64,000 nucleotides of DNA from CBDBES01 sp965204465 (GCA_965204465.1 CBDBES010000002.1:1054001-1118000), one strand, 5' to 3'. Counted from the stretch's first letter, positions 55,140-64,000 are shown. Notes: a model not told the origin generated them from the sequence alone. Translations and numbers: made by a program.

Positions 55140-55592
55140 ATGGCAAATGATTTGAATAAAGTATTTCTAATAGGCAGACTTACAAGAGACCCTGAACTTC
55201 GTTCTACGGCTAGTGGTTCTTATTTATGCCGTTTTAGCCTTGCTTCTAACAGAGCCTACTATAAAAAAGACAGTGAAGAACTTCAAGAAGAAGTCGGCTT
55301 TTTTGATTGTGTTTCCTGGGGAAAACAGGCAGAAGTAATTAGCAAATACCTGAAAAAAGGGAGAAGAGTTGGGGTTGATGGTCACCTTAGATGGTCACAA
55401 TGGGAAAATCAGGAAGGCAAGAAACAATCAAAAGTAGAGATCACTGTAGAGAATTTTCAATTCCTGGATCCGAAATCCAATATGGAAAGCCCCCAACAGA
55501 ACATACAAGAAGGGTCCCAGGAAGCACAACCAACCCCTACTGAAATGAATAAAGAACTAGACGCTATCAATGATGATGACATTCCGTTTTAA
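55140..55592 (+). CDS. ssb: Single-stranded DNA-binding protein (housekeeping)
   Basis: The 150-residue protein has the OB fold (NKVFLIGRLTRDPELRSTASG, FFDCVSWGKQAEVISKYLKKGRRVGVDG) to about residue 112. A Gln/Glu-rich linker and the acidic tail DDDIPF follow, which recruits repair and replication proteins, including PriA. It starts two bases after rpsF. Confidence 0.95.
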   Translation: MANDLNKVFLIGRLTRDPELRSTASGSYLCRFSLASNRAYYKKDSEELQEEVGFFDCVSWGKQAEVISKYLKKGRRVGVDGHLRWSQWENQEGKKQSKVEITVENFQFLDPKSNMESPQQNIQEGSQEAQPTPTEMNKELDAINDDDIPF

Positions 55593-55601
55593 CCCGAGTT
55601 C

Positions 55602-56657
55602 GTGTTAAAAGATAGCTCTGAAATATGGATCCTTTTAGGCTTCCCTTCTAATCTATTGATCAGCCTTTTAACCGTTTGGCTTTATCAAATTTACCAGGTT
55701 CGCTGGCTATTAAGTATTGCAGTAGTGGGCATCATTGCAACATCCATTTTTTTTCTACCTGTATTCCCTTCCGTACTATTCTGGCTACCGGGGGGAGCAT
55801 CCACTGTGCTGGTAGGTACTATTTTTTCATTGATTTACATGGATGTAAAAGGGAAAAATATAAAATTCAATAGATTGCCTGCAATGGATAGAAAAAAATT
55901 CAAGGATAAATTGCTGGATATAAAAGATATATCAGAAAGGCAAGCAGAATATTCTTCGATCATTAAAAAAACAAGTTCTGCTTTATTGAACAGAGATAAA
56001 AAAATAGGATATCTTACTACTAGATATTTTTTATATTCTTTATTGACATTGCTTGGATTGAACTTTTCGTATTGGTTCATCGCCTACTCGAAAAAACTGC
56101 CTACTATAGAATTTATTGAAAAAGAAATTTTCAGCAAATTATTATCTAATCAAGAAGCGCAAGACATTTTAGTAAGCGTGTATACAAATTATACGCCCAT
56201 CTTAATATTATTTTTCAATACGATCACACTTTTTATTCTTATATTGATCATTCGTATGATCAAACAAAAAAAGAAAGATGAATCCTTTTCTTTAGCAAAA
56301 ATTGATTTTTTTAAATTACCCCACTCGAGTATTTTTTTCTACCTGCCTTTATTGATCGTATTTCTTCTTATGGTTACATTTAAAATAGAAGATGCTCTAT
56401 GGGGGCCATTAGTAAAGAATATGATCCTGATATTCAGTTTTTTCTATCTTCTACAGGGAGCTGGAATTTCTATTTTATATCTGAATATCAGATTATTGCC
56501 AATAAATTTTATTTTTGGGATCATATTCCTATTGAGCTACTTTATTTGGCCTTTCTTTTTAATGACTATTGGATTATTTTTTTGTCTAGGCTTACTGGAT
56601 TTTGCATTCAATATAAGAGAAAAAGCTTTACAGCCTGGAGTGATTATGCAAGAATGA
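55602..56657 (+). CDS. DUF2232/YybS-like membrane protein
   Basis: The 351-residue protein has about eight hydrophobic segments and a charged central loop (about residues 85-145). The position between ssb and rplI recalls yybS (DUF2232) near rplI and dnaC in Bacillus, and the topology is similar, so I assign the family tentatively. rpsR, which usually lies here, is absent. The start is GTG, nine bases after the ssb stop. Confidence 0.5.
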   Translation: MLKDSSEIWILLGFPSNLLISLLTVWLYQIYQVRWLLSIAVVGIIATSIFFLPVFPSVLFWLPGGASTVLVGTIFSLIYMDVKGKNIKFNRLPAMDRKKFKDKLLDIKDISERQAEYSSIIKKTSSALLNRDKKIGYLTTRYFLYSLLTLLGLNFSYWFIAYSKKLPTIEFIEKEIFSKLLSNQEAQDILVSVYTNYTPILILFFNTITLFILILIIRMIKQKKKDESFSLAKIDFFKLPHSSIFFYLPLLIVFLLMVTFKIEDALWGPLVKNMILIFSFFYLLQGAGISILYLNIRLLPINFIFGIIFLLSYFIWPFFLMTIGLFFCLGLLDFAFNIREKALQPGVIMQE

Positions 56658-56675
56658 TATTACATTGAATACCTT

Positions 56676-57452
56676 ATGCAAGTTCTTTTAAAAAAAGATA
56701 TTCCCAACCTGGGGCAAAGCGGAGACATAAAAAAAGTCAAGGCTGGTTATGCCCGTAACTATTTAATTCCTAATGATCTTGTGGTCCGCGCAGATGCTAA
56801 AAACAAAAAAGAACAACTCTTTTTAGAGCAAATGCAATCACGCAAGAAAGAAAAACGTAAAAAAGAAGCCAAAGAAACCCTGGAATCCATAGATGGTATT
56901 TCTATTTCCATTACGCCTAAATTAGGCGAAGGCGGTAAACTATTCGGAAGCGTAACAAATTTACATATACGGAATGTATTGGCAGAAAAAGGATTTGATG
57001 TGGACAAGAGAAATATCCAATTAGATTCGCCTATAAAAACCCTTGGAATTTTTAATATCCCTATAAAGCTTTATAAAGGAGTAAGCTGCAGTATTAGTCT
57101 TATAGTACAGGATGAAGAAGGCAATACGGAGATAAAATCTGAAAAAGAAGATGTTCCTGAAGTAGAAACAGATCAAGCAGATACAAATAAAAAAGAAGAT
57201 GCTCCTGAAGTAGAAACAGATCAAGCAGATACAAATAAAAAAGAAGATATAGAAAAAACTCCATCTGAAAACTCACAAGAAACAGAGAATGCATCTTCTG
57301 CAGAAACCAAGCCCGATTCTTCAAAAGAAGAAACGGTTGATACTGCATCAAAAACAGAAACTGAATCTGAAAAGCCAGCCAAAGTAAAAAGTTCTGCTTC
57401 AAAAGAGGAAGATATTCCATCTAAAGGTAATAGCTCGGATGAGCCGGCATGA
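56676..57452 (+). CDS. rplI: 50S ribosomal protein L9 with a long acidic C-terminal extension
   Basis: Residues 1-148 are normal L9: MQVLLKKDIPNLGQSGDIKKVKAGYARNYLIP, then the long helix and the C-terminal domain. About 110 extra residues follow, rich in Glu, Ser, Lys and Thr. They begin with two copies of KKEDxPEVETDQADTN and end KGNSSDEPA. The tail is predicted to be disordered. L9 normally has no such tail. The last four bases overlap the dnaB ATG. Confidence 0.93.
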   Translation: MQVLLKKDIPNLGQSGDIKKVKAGYARNYLIPNDLVVRADAKNKKEQLFLEQMQSRKKEKRKKEAKETLESIDGISISITPKLGEGGKLFGSVTNLHIRNVLAEKGFDVDKRNIQLDSPIKTLGIFNIPIKLYKGVSCSISLIVQDEEGNTEIKSEKEDVPEVETDQADTNKKEDAPEVETDQADTNKKEDIEKTPSENSQETENASSAETKPDSSKEETVDTASKTETESEKPAKVKSSASKEEDIPSKGNSSDEPA

Positions 57453-58822
57453 TTATACATGATCAAGAAGCCGAAAAAATCGTATTAGGTACTCTTTTAC
57501 AGAATATAGAGTCTTTTGAAGAGATCAGTGAATATCTAAAACCAGAGGATTTTTATTTAGAATCTCATCGTCTTATATATCAAGGTATTGCAGATGAAAT
57601 AGACAGTGGAAGCCAGCCCGATATATTGCTAGTGATCGCTAACTTAAAGCAGAAAAGGCAATTAGAAAGGGTAGGAGATAAACAATACCTTACTTCCATA
57701 GCCAGTTTAGGAAGCTCGATCAGTGCACAGGCCTATGCCAAAAGAGTAAAAGAATTATCCTTACGCAGAAGTCTGTTAAAAAGTATTAAAGAAATTGAAA
57801 AAGAAACTTTAGACCAGTCCATTGGCCTGGAACAACTATTATCTAAAACAGAAAAAGCAATCTTCAATATCTCGGATAGGCAAAGTAGCTATAATATACA
57901 ACATATAAAAGAGCTTAATGCAGAATTTACTGAATATCTTAAAAGAATCAAAGAGTCCAAGGATGGTGTTACGGGAATTCCTACTTATTTTAGGGCGTTG
58001 GATCAGATTACAGCCGGCCTAAAAGGGGGGCAATTGATCATTCTGGCCGCTCGTCCGGGTGTGGGAAAGACTACTCTCGCATTGAATATGGCTCAGAATA
58101 TAGCCATCCGTTCTAAGATACCTATATTGATCTTTTCACTGGAAATGGGAAGTTTAGAGCTTCTTTTAAGAATGATATGTACAGATTCTTTTTTAGAGTC
58201 TTCCAGAATTCAAAAAGGATTCATCTCAGATAGAGACATGCGCAAAATATATGATTCCTGCTCCAGATTATATTCCACCCATCTTTATATTGATGACAGC
58301 TCTGATCTAACAAATTGGGAGTTAAAACAAAGAAGCCGCAGATTACAAAATAATTTAAAACTACAGCAACAAAAATTAGGACTGATCATAGTTGATTATC
58401 TGCAATTAATGACAGAGGCCTCTAAATCAGAAAGCAGACAAGTGGAAGTGGCTAATATTTCGCGTTCTTTAAAGACAATCGCAAAAGAATTAGATGTCCC
58501 CGTATTAGCCGTTTCGCAAATGAATCGAGCCGTGGAACAAAGAGGCAAAGACCACAGGCCCCAGCTTTCTGATCTAAGAGAGTCAGGTGCGATTGAACAG
58601 GATGCCGACATTGTTGTTTTTATTCATCGTGAAGAATTATACAATAGTTCTCTTCCCGAAAATGAGAAAGGTTTTGCAGAATTGATCGTATCAAAACATA
58701 GAGCCGGACCAACTGGTTCTTTTAAATTAGTATTCAAAAAAGAAAGTAATCGTTTCGACGACTATACTCTGCAAGATGAACCTCAGAATGAAATTGCATC
58801 AGAACAGAATATTAAGGTATAG
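57449..58822 (+). CDS. dnaB: Replicative DNA helicase DnaB
   Basis: The 457-residue protein has the DnaB N-terminal domain (DQEAEKIVLGTLLQNIE) and a RecA-like helicase domain with Walker A LAARPGVGKTTLALN, Walker B LIIVDYLQLM, the VLAVSQMNRAVEQRG motif and RESGAIEQDADIVVFIHRE. ATGA overlap with rplI shows coupling. It unwinds DNA at the replication fork and is loaded by DnaA/DnaC-like factors or PriA. Confidence 0.96.
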   Translation: MIIHDQEAEKIVLGTLLQNIESFEEISEYLKPEDFYLESHRLIYQGIADEIDSGSQPDILLVIANLKQKRQLERVGDKQYLTSIASLGSSISAQAYAKRVKELSLRRSLLKSIKEIEKETLDQSIGLEQLLSKTEKAIFNISDRQSSYNIQHIKELNAEFTEYLKRIKESKDGVTGIPTYFRALDQITAGLKGGQLIILAARPGVGKTTLALNMAQNIAIRSKIPILIFSLEMGSLELLLRMICTDSFLESSRIQKGFISDRDMRKIYDSCSRLYSTHLYIDDSSDLTNWELKQRSRRLQNNLKLQQQKLGLIIVDYLQLMTEASKSESRQVEVANISRSLKTIAKELDVPVLAVSQMNRAVEQRGKDHRPQLSDLRESGAIEQDADIVVFIHREELYNSSLPENEKGFAELIVSKHRAGPTGSFKLVFKKESNRFDDYTLQDEPQNEIASEQNIKV

Positions 58823-58865
58823 CTAAAATTTATCTACATTATCCGTTTTACAAATAAATCGAACT

Positions 58866-58928
58866 GTGAAAAAAAACACCCGTGCCTGTAAGAGAAAAAA
58901 GAGTGTCCACTTTATGGGGTAAGCTTAG
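58866..58928. repeat. Dispersed repeat copy after dnaB (gap 58823-59095)
   Basis: GAGTGTCCACTTTATGGGGT (58902-58921) is the reverse complement of 14710-14729 with one change. The adjoining CACCCGTGCCTGTAAGAGAAAAAA matches the neighbouring part of that copy less well. No gene is visible in this gap. Confidence 0.5.
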
Positions 58929-59095
58929 TTTGGCCATATCTATACCAAAAGCGTGAAAAGTGAAGCTCCCAAAACAACTTTGGATGCTAATAAGTTACTA
59001 TTTATAAACATCGAATAATATGCGAATAAGCCATTACAAGAGAAATCCATCAACACATGTTCTCTGTTATGTGCTACCAATAAAAGGAGCTATGT

Positions 59096-59458
59096 GTGAG
59101 ACCTAAATTTAGTCCTGGGAAAAATATTGCAGTAAAAGTGCCAACGCATGAATTTGATAGCATGATTAATTTTTATAAAAATATATTAGGCTTGAAGCAA
59201 AAAAATGTTAGTTCACCTGATAAGTTCGACTCAGTAGCCTTCGAGTTTGGCAACAAGAATTTATGGGTTGATAAAATATCTGGAATAAGTCAAGCCGAAG
59301 TATGGCTTGAAATTGAGACAGAAGATGTTGTTGAAGCTAAAAAATACCTTGAAGAACAAGGTTGTTCAATCAGAAATGAAATAGAGCCTTTACCAGAGAG
59401 TTTTAACGGTTTTTGGTTGAGCAGCCCATCAAATACTATCTATTTAGTTAATGGTTAA
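59096..59458 (+). CDS. VOC-family (glyoxalase/bleomycin resistance-like) protein
   Basis: The 120-residue protein has one VOC domain of paired beta-alpha-beta-beta-beta units: VKVPTHEFDSMINFYKNILGLK, then VWLEIETEDVVEAKKYLEEQGC. A metal site is not obvious. The start is GTG after AAAGGAG, because ATG four bases earlier leads to an immediate stop. The substrate is unknown. Confidence 0.8.
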   Translation: MRPKFSPGKNIAVKVPTHEFDSMINFYKNILGLKQKNVSSPDKFDSVAFEFGNKNLWVDKISGISQAEVWLEIETEDVVEAKKYLEEQGCSIRNEIEPLPESFNGFWLSSPSNTIYLVNG

Positions 59459-59492
59459 AACACATAACAAGAAATTCCAGGTGACGCCGAAA

Positions 59493-60122
59493 ATGCTTTT
59501 TTCTCTTTCAAAGAAAATATTTTTCTTGTGGGTAGTTATGGTAATGATGGCTGCCCCTAAGCAATATTTTAGTATTAGTTATCCCGTTACTCCTCTACTG
59601 CCTAAAAACCCAAAATTGGATGGAAAAAGTAACACCCCTACCAATAAGGTTCCTTCTAAAGCTAAAAAAGAAATTAAAGTTGCTGTCATATTAGGAAGTG
59701 GAGATGAAATTTATGGAAAAATTCAATCTCCCAAGAGTATTCATTTTCAACATTATAAAAATGGGCTTTTATATAAAAAGAAGATAACTCCCCAAAATAT
59801 CGATTTTATAAAAATCCTAAGATTTAAAAAAAAAGAAATATCAAGATCAAAGTCATCTATTCATTATGACTTCCGACCAGATAAAGTAATGCTGGTCCTA
59901 AAAGATAAAAAGAAATATTATTTAGATTTTTTATTTTCTTTCTTATTGAAATTTAAGATAGATACCTCGGATGGAACCACAACTTTATATTCTTTCTTTG
60001 CAGGCCATTTTACTCCCTCTAAAGGGTGGTCTGGAGTAGAGAGTAAGGACATTGACTACCACAATGAAAATCCTCATCCAAGGTCGGTTCAAAAGATAAA
60101 GTTCATTGGGATTGATCTGTGA
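59493..60122 (+). CDS. Secreted or membrane-anchored hypothetical protein
   Basis: From ATG 59493, preceded by AGGTGA at eight bases, the product has 209 residues. It has an N-terminal signal or anchor (KKIFFLWVVMVMMAAP) and a Lys-rich body with beta-strand character (VAVILGSGDEIYGKIQSP). An upstream in-frame ATG (59451) overlaps the VOC gene and lacks a ribosome site. I do not recognise the family. Confidence 0.6.
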   Translation: MLFSLSKKIFFLWVVMVMMAAPKQYFSISYPVTPLLPKNPKLDGKSNTPTNKVPSKAKKEIKVAVILGSGDEIYGKIQSPKSIHFQHYKNGLLYKKKITPQNIDFIKILRFKKKEISRSKSSIHYDFRPDKVMLVLKDKKKYYLDFLFSFLLKFKIDTSDGTTTLYSFFAGHFTPSKGWSGVESKDIDYHNENPHPRSVQKIKFIGIDL

Positions 60123-60233
60123 TATTGTTCAGTTATGCCTGGTTTTGGAGTAAAGATTTCAAACTTTTAATTATTTTTAACTCTATTATTTTTTTTTATT
60201 TATTATATTTTGTCCTATTAAAAGAGTATAAAA

Positions 60234-60902
60234 ATGAATATAAATGAAAGTAATATTCTTGGCTTAGGCATTTCTACCTTACAAGAAATAGAGGATAAGG
60301 TTAAGGCCTTTCAGTCTATAAATTTAAACACTTCAAGACGAAGGTATATTTTATCGAGAGAAGATATATATGATTCTTATGGAAAATTGATACTTAGGAA
60401 AGCAGAAGAGATTGACCTTTCTAAAGTTAAACTTCTTAGGAGACACTTTAAGTCAGATCATGTTATGAAAATATTTCAACCAGATGAAGGGATTGCCATC
60501 ATGACAAATATGAATGATAAATCAGCGGTGCAATTTTCTATAGACCTACTGACGCAAATAGTAAATATTGAGAAAGGGGCATATGAGGTCTTCATTGACA
60601 GAGTGAATAGCTTTAAAGAAATGAAAGAATTATTCTCTAAGGCTTTATTCCCTAAACTTATTGTAGTAGGATATCTGGATGAAAAAAATTTAGAAGAAGA
60701 AAAAAAATATTTAAATGAGATACATAGAGCTGATCCCTATATAAGATTTCTGGAGGTCAAACATACTATTTTCAAAAAAGAACCCGTTTTTAGCAGAATG
60801 AGGCAGAGTACCATAGTATCTAACGATAAGAATTCATGGAAAAAATTTATTTTAGATGTTATCAGTGAATATAGAAAACCATATTCAATAGAAGAAAGGT
60901 AA
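60234..60902 (+). CDS. Hypothetical protein
   Basis: The 222-residue product is soluble, with no signal peptide. An N-terminal helical part is followed by SRRRYILSREDIYDSYGKLILRKAEEIDLSKVKLLRRHFKSD. A possible receiver-like alpha/beta stretch (KALFPKLIVVGYLDEKNLEEEKKYLNEIHRAD) lies near residues 137-168, but it lacks clear phosphoacceptor residues. Its downstream neighbour is the aldolase gene, ten bases away, so they may be cotranscribed. Confidence 0.6.
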   Translation: MNINESNILGLGISTLQEIEDKVKAFQSINLNTSRRRYILSREDIYDSYGKLILRKAEEIDLSKVKLLRRHFKSDHVMKIFQPDEGIAIMTNMNDKSAVQFSIDLLTQIVNIEKGAYEVFIDRVNSFKEMKELFSKALFPKLIVVGYLDEKNLEEEKKYLNEIHRADPYIRFLEVKHTIFKKEPVFSRMRQSTIVSNDKNSWKKFILDVISEYRKPYSIEER

Positions 60903-60912
60903 AAAAAGCTTT

Positions 60913-61560
60913 ATGAAATTTTTTATAGATACAGCAGATTTAGATGAAATATCACAGGTAAAAGACTTGGGTATTTTAGACGGAGTTACTACCAATCCAA
61001 GCCTGATCGCTAAAACAGGAGAGCCTTTTAAAAAAAGAATCAAAGATATCTGCGAGATCGTAGAGGGGCCTGTATCTGCGGAGGTACTTGCGGTAAAAAA
61101 AGAAGAGATATTAAAAGAAGGCAGAGAGCTTTCTAAAATAGCCAAGAATGTGGTAGTCAAAGTACCTTTGATACCTGAAGGCCTTAAGGCTGTTAAAATA
61201 TTTGCTCAAGAAGGCATTCATACAAATGTTACTCTATGCTTTTCCGCAAATCAAGCGCTTTTAGCAGCAAAGGCGGGCGCTAGTTATATATCCCCCTTCA
61301 TTGGCCGTCTGGATGATCAATCTCATAATGGAATGGAACTAATAGAGGAAATTATAACGATCTATAGAAGTTATAATTTTAGCACCGAAATACTAGTTGC
61401 CAGTATCAGGCATCCCATACATTTAAAGCAGGCTGCCTTGTTGGGTGCAGATGTTGCCACAATCCCCTTTAAAATTTTTGACCTGCTTGTAAAACATCCT
61501 TTAACCGATATTGGATTAGACAAGTTTCTGGAAGACGGTAAAAAATATCAATGGGATTAA
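60913..61560 (+). CDS. Transaldolase/fructose-6-phosphate aldolase-family protein
   Basis: The 215-residue enzyme has MKFFIDTADLDEISQ, GVTTNPSLIAKTG, the Schiff-base Lys in NVVVKVPLIPEGLKAV and ASIRHPIHLKQAALLGADVATIPF. The size is that of the TalC/Fsa short form. These proteins are either true transaldolases or fructose-6-phosphate aldolases, and the sequence alone does not decide. Confidence 0.93.
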   Translation: MKFFIDTADLDEISQVKDLGILDGVTTNPSLIAKTGEPFKKRIKDICEIVEGPVSAEVLAVKKEEILKEGRELSKIAKNVVVKVPLIPEGLKAVKIFAQEGIHTNVTLCFSANQALLAAKAGASYISPFIGRLDDQSHNGMELIEEIITIYRSYNFSTEILVASIRHPIHLKQAALLGADVATIPFKIFDLLVKHPLTDIGLDKFLEDGKKYQWD

Positions 61561-61668
61561 TTTGTTTCTAAAAAGAATTTTTTCACTGGCAAACAACCAT
61601 GACCAATACGGATATCATTGAGCTTACCAAAGAAAGATGCTCAATTATAATTTACAATCCAAAGAATA

Positions 61669-63111
61669 CTATATGTCTTTCTTAACTTTCTGAATCTGAA
61701 AGTTATCCCAATATAATATTTCTTTGTAATTGATCTGAGCATCTGTATTAGGAAGCGGTTTTAATTTAATTGATCCATCATAATAAAATTCCAATAGTGT
61801 ATTCCTCAACGGAAATTGCTTTGGATATGTTGGATCATATTTATCAGAAATAGTAATCCATTCCAATGGTTTTAAATATATTTGTAAAAATTCTTTTGAT
61901 TTTTTTTGGAGCATGTCATAAAAAAAAGTTCTTCTGGCTGGAATTCCAAGTGTTCTAAGCAAAAATATCTGAAAATCAAGTTCTTTTTTAGCTTTATTAT
62001 ATAAAAGTTGAATGATACGATAGGGGTGGTAGTTCTTTTTTCTTAAATTCCATTTTTTGATGAAGTTATTTAGTTCATTCAGTTTTTTTGCTTTTAAATG
62101 ACTTGTATCTATATAATCTATAATATTTTTAGGAATCGATTCTTTTTTAAAATAATCTGAAATGGAATTTCGATCTAAAAAATAGTAAATATTATATTTT
62201 ATCACTCTGGCGCTCATTTTGATTTTTTTCTTTGTTTCTTTTTCAGAAAAATTGTATTTGAACTCAGTTTCACCATGATCTTTCCGTTTAGAATGCAGAT
62301 CAGATGCTGTATAATTCAGATACTTATAGCGTTGGTAGATCCTAAAGGGCATTCCCTTAAAATAGATTTCAGACAATCTGCCTGAATTTCCTATGCTATC
62401 TGTCCATACTGGATTTAGTGTTATATCCACAGATAATTGCAAGTTGATCGCAGAAGAGGCAATGTGATTTTTTCCTTCTAAGTAATCTACACTCTGTATT
62501 CTATTAGGCTGAGAGACAACCAATTCTCCTTCAACAAAACTGATTCCAAGAGATTTTTCAGATACAGGGAAAAGTCTAGTGAAATCTCCTCTGTATGGAT
62601 CAATTTTTAAAATATAGCCCCCTTTTTGAATAGCCCATAAGTTTCCTTTATGATAGGTAATCCCTCTTAAATTACCTTCCGGATATCTAAAATAGCCAAA
62701 AAGATATCTCTGTTTCAAATCAAAACGATAGAATTTTTTCTCCTGATCATCAAATATATAAGCTAGATTCCCATTTATCGCAATAGAAACAGGCTTTTTT
62801 AAAAAAGGGGCATTTATTTTGTCCACCACATGGGCGTTGATCGGATTGATCAACCAGATCCATTTTCCATAAACGGATACAATGTAATTTTCCCAGAAGG
62901 CAATGTCTCTTAGCCCAGGCAAACGAATTCTCCTGGCTTTGATCCTCTGTTGGTTTTTCTTTATATATCCTTGAAGAGTTTTATTTCTTACATCGGCAAC
63001 CCATAGTACAGACCCGTCATAGGCGATCCCTAAAGGAACGTCCGTTTTATTGGATATTTTATATGAGTGTATAAGAGAGAAATTAAAAAAAAAACAGTGA
63101 TCCAAAACCAA
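61669..63111 (-). CDS. Beta-propeller plus transglutaminase-fold protein lacking the catalytic Cys
   Basis: The 480-residue product has an N-terminal propeller-like region (about 20-210; GIAYDGSVLWVADVRNKTL, GNLAYIFDDQEKKFYRFD, GNLWAIQKGGYILKIDP). A C-terminal transglutaminase-like fold follows, marked by FLLRTLGIPARRTFFY and EWITISDKYDPTYPK. Active members have Cys before the first of these and a His in an HAWVE-type motif; here I see DFQIFLL and KEFLQIYL, so catalysis is unlikely. TTG 63111 is the likely start. A run of ten A (63085-63094, T on the coding strand) lies within the first codons and is prone to slippage. Confidence 0.6.
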   Translation of the reverse strand: MVLDHCFFFNFSLIHSYKISNKTDVPLGIAYDGSVLWVADVRNKTLQGYIKKNQQRIKARRIRLPGLRDIAFWENYIVSVYGKWIWLINPINAHVVDKINAPFLKKPVSIAINGNLAYIFDDQEKKFYRFDLKQRYLFGYFRYPEGNLRGITYHKGNLWAIQKGGYILKIDPYRGDFTRLFPVSEKSLGISFVEGELVVSQPNRIQSVDYLEGKNHIASSAINLQLSVDITLNPVWTDSIGNSGRLSEIYFKGMPFRIYQRYKYLNYTASDLHSKRKDHGETEFKYNFSEKETKKKIKMSARVIKYNIYYFLDRNSISDYFKKESIPKNIIDYIDTSHLKAKKLNELNNFIKKWNLRKKNYHPYRIIQLLYNKAKKELDFQIFLLRTLGIPARRTFFYDMLQKKSKEFLQIYLKPLEWITISDKYDPTYPKQFPLRNTLLEFYYDGSIKLKPLPNTDAQINYKEILYWDNFQIQKVKKDI

Positions 63112-63115
63112 AGAA

Positions 63116-64000
63116 TTATTTTAGATATTCTGTACATTCTCTGATACGATCCATTCCTTTTTTGATCTGCTCCATAGAAGTTGCATAGCTTAAACGAAAG
63201 GCATCCTCATGCCCAAAGGCGATCCCAGGGACCACTGCCACTAAATATTTTTCCAGTAAAATACGCGCAAATGTCTTGCTTGAACTTTTTTCTTGAAAGC
63301 TATTTTGCCACTCTTTGAACTTATCAAAAAGAGCTAATTTCTCTATAGAAGGGAAAACATAAAATGCGCCTTTAGGAACAATCACTTCTACTCCGTGACA
63401 TTTAGATAACTCATTCAATACATAGTCTCTTCTTTCTACAAAAGATATTTTCATATCATCTATAAAATCCATATTCTCTGATAAAGCAGTTTCCCCTCCT
63501 TTTTGAGAAAAACTGGTTGGATTTGAAGTACTCTGTCCCTGAATTTTTTCCATTGATTTAATGATCTCTTTTTGTTTACAAGCCGCATAACCCAGCCTCC
63601 AGCCAGTCATGCAAAATGCTTTCGAAAGCCCATTAATGATCACGCAGCGATCCAGAATGGATGCAGAAACCATTCCCAGGTTATAAAATTCATATCCATC
63701 ATATATCAGTTTTTCATAGATATCATCCGTTACCACTAAGATATCCGGATATGCCTCTAATACTCTCGCAATCTCTTGTAATTCCTGTTTTGAATAAACT
63801 GCCCCTGTTGGATTAGAAGGAGAATTTAAAAGAAATATTTTAGTTTGTGGAGTGATCATATCTTTCAACTGTTCTGGTTTGATTTTATAATCATCTTTTA
63901 TAAAAGTTTGGATCACCTTAGGCACTCCTTCTGCCAATAAGATCATGTCATAATAACTTACCCAATAAGGAGCACTAAAAATAACTTCGTCCCCAGGATT
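63116..64000 (-). CDS. Aspartate aminotransferase-family enzyme (5' end outside the window)
   Basis: The open frame runs to the window edge and encodes NPGDEVIFSAPYWVSYYD and then the class I aminotransferase features LLNSPSNPTGAVYS, VVTDDIYEKLIYDG and the PLP-lysine motif INGLSKAFCMTGWRLGYA. It ends with VVPGIAFGHEDAFRLSYATSME. This matches the AspC/AAT subgroup Ib. It lies four bases upstream of the propeller gene on the same strand, so the two are cotranscribed. Confidence 0.92.
   Translation of the reverse strand, partial: NPGDEVIFSAPYWVSYYDMILLAEGVPKVIQTFIKDDYKIKPEQLKDMITPQTKIFLLNSPSNPTGAVYSKQELQEIARVLEAYPDILVVTDDIYEKLIYDGYEFYNLGMVSASILDRCVIINGLSKAFCMTGWRLGYAACKQKEIIKSMEKIQGQSTSNPTSFSQKGGETALSENMDFIDDMKISFVERRDYVLNELSKCHGVEVIVPKGAFYVFPSIEKLALFDKFKEWQNSFQEKSSSKTFARILLEKYLVAVVPGIAFGHEDAFRLSYATSMEQIKKGMDRIRECTEYLK

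Overview
The window looks like a low-GC chromosome segment of a spirochaete in or near the Leptospirales. The evidence is a periplasmic flagellin (FlaB) followed by a FliD cap protein, a radical-SAM protein of the spirochaete-restricted spiro-SPASM type, many lipoproteins with loose spirochaete lipoboxes, and housekeeping genes with spirochaete-like sequences. TGA is a normal stop here. The genome is being reshaped by insertion sequences (IS), segmental duplications and small frameshifts.

Layout. 1-356: no gene, dispersed repeats. 0.36-9.9 kb: SurA-like chaperone, spiro-SPASM protein, PriA, a secreted beta-barrel candidate, a lipoprotein, an RsbW-like anti-sigma kinase, a GT-C-like membrane protein, and a convergent DegT-family protein that has lost its PLP lysine. 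10-12.7 kb: a STAS protein whose 5' end carries a 38-bp direct repeat, and an SDR gene split by an IS481 element with a 17-bp target duplication. 12.7-14.6 kb: a Calx-beta/GLUG lipoprotein. 15.1-19.2 kb: lspA, rluD-type synthase, der, gamma-carbonic anhydrase and a frameshifted secreted protein. 19.2-27.1 kb: a 1615-residue Calx-beta lipoprotein, a truncated tandem duplicate with a damaged promoter, and an IS1595 element inserted upstream of that duplicate. 27.2-27.4 kb: tRNA-Pro (odd anticodon loop) and tRNA-Arg. 27.6-33 kb: a hypothetical gene, an M50 protease, flaB, an unannotated small zinc-ribbon ORF and fliD. 33-40.3 kb: lpd, sucB, fadD-like ligase, a CHAT (caspase-like) protein and a second SSB. 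40.4-50.5 kb: an IS1182 element, an inverted duplication of a lipoprotein plus methyltransferase cassette, a RimB-RimK-AstE-like operon, and deleted copies of another IS. 50.6-64 kb: RCC1-repeat lipoprotein, YebC, RuvC, a DUF2061/APS-kinase-like fusion, ArsC, the rpsF-ssb-(membrane protein)-rplI-dnaB operon, a VOC protein, small hypotheticals, a transaldolase-like aldolase, a transglutaminase-fold protein lacking its catalytic Cys, and a partial aspartate aminotransferase.

The most unusual object is in the 3' part of the IS1595 element (26881-27006). Four disjoint helices of 7-15 base pairs pack into about 106 bases with two interlocking pseudoknots, between a small accessory ORF and the right terminal repeat. 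I know of no named RNA with this helix order. Other points of interest are the RimK operon with a single-G frameshift, the lysine-less DegT protein, the dead-promoter duplicate, two possible AUU-started genes, and the loss of rpsR from its usual place.
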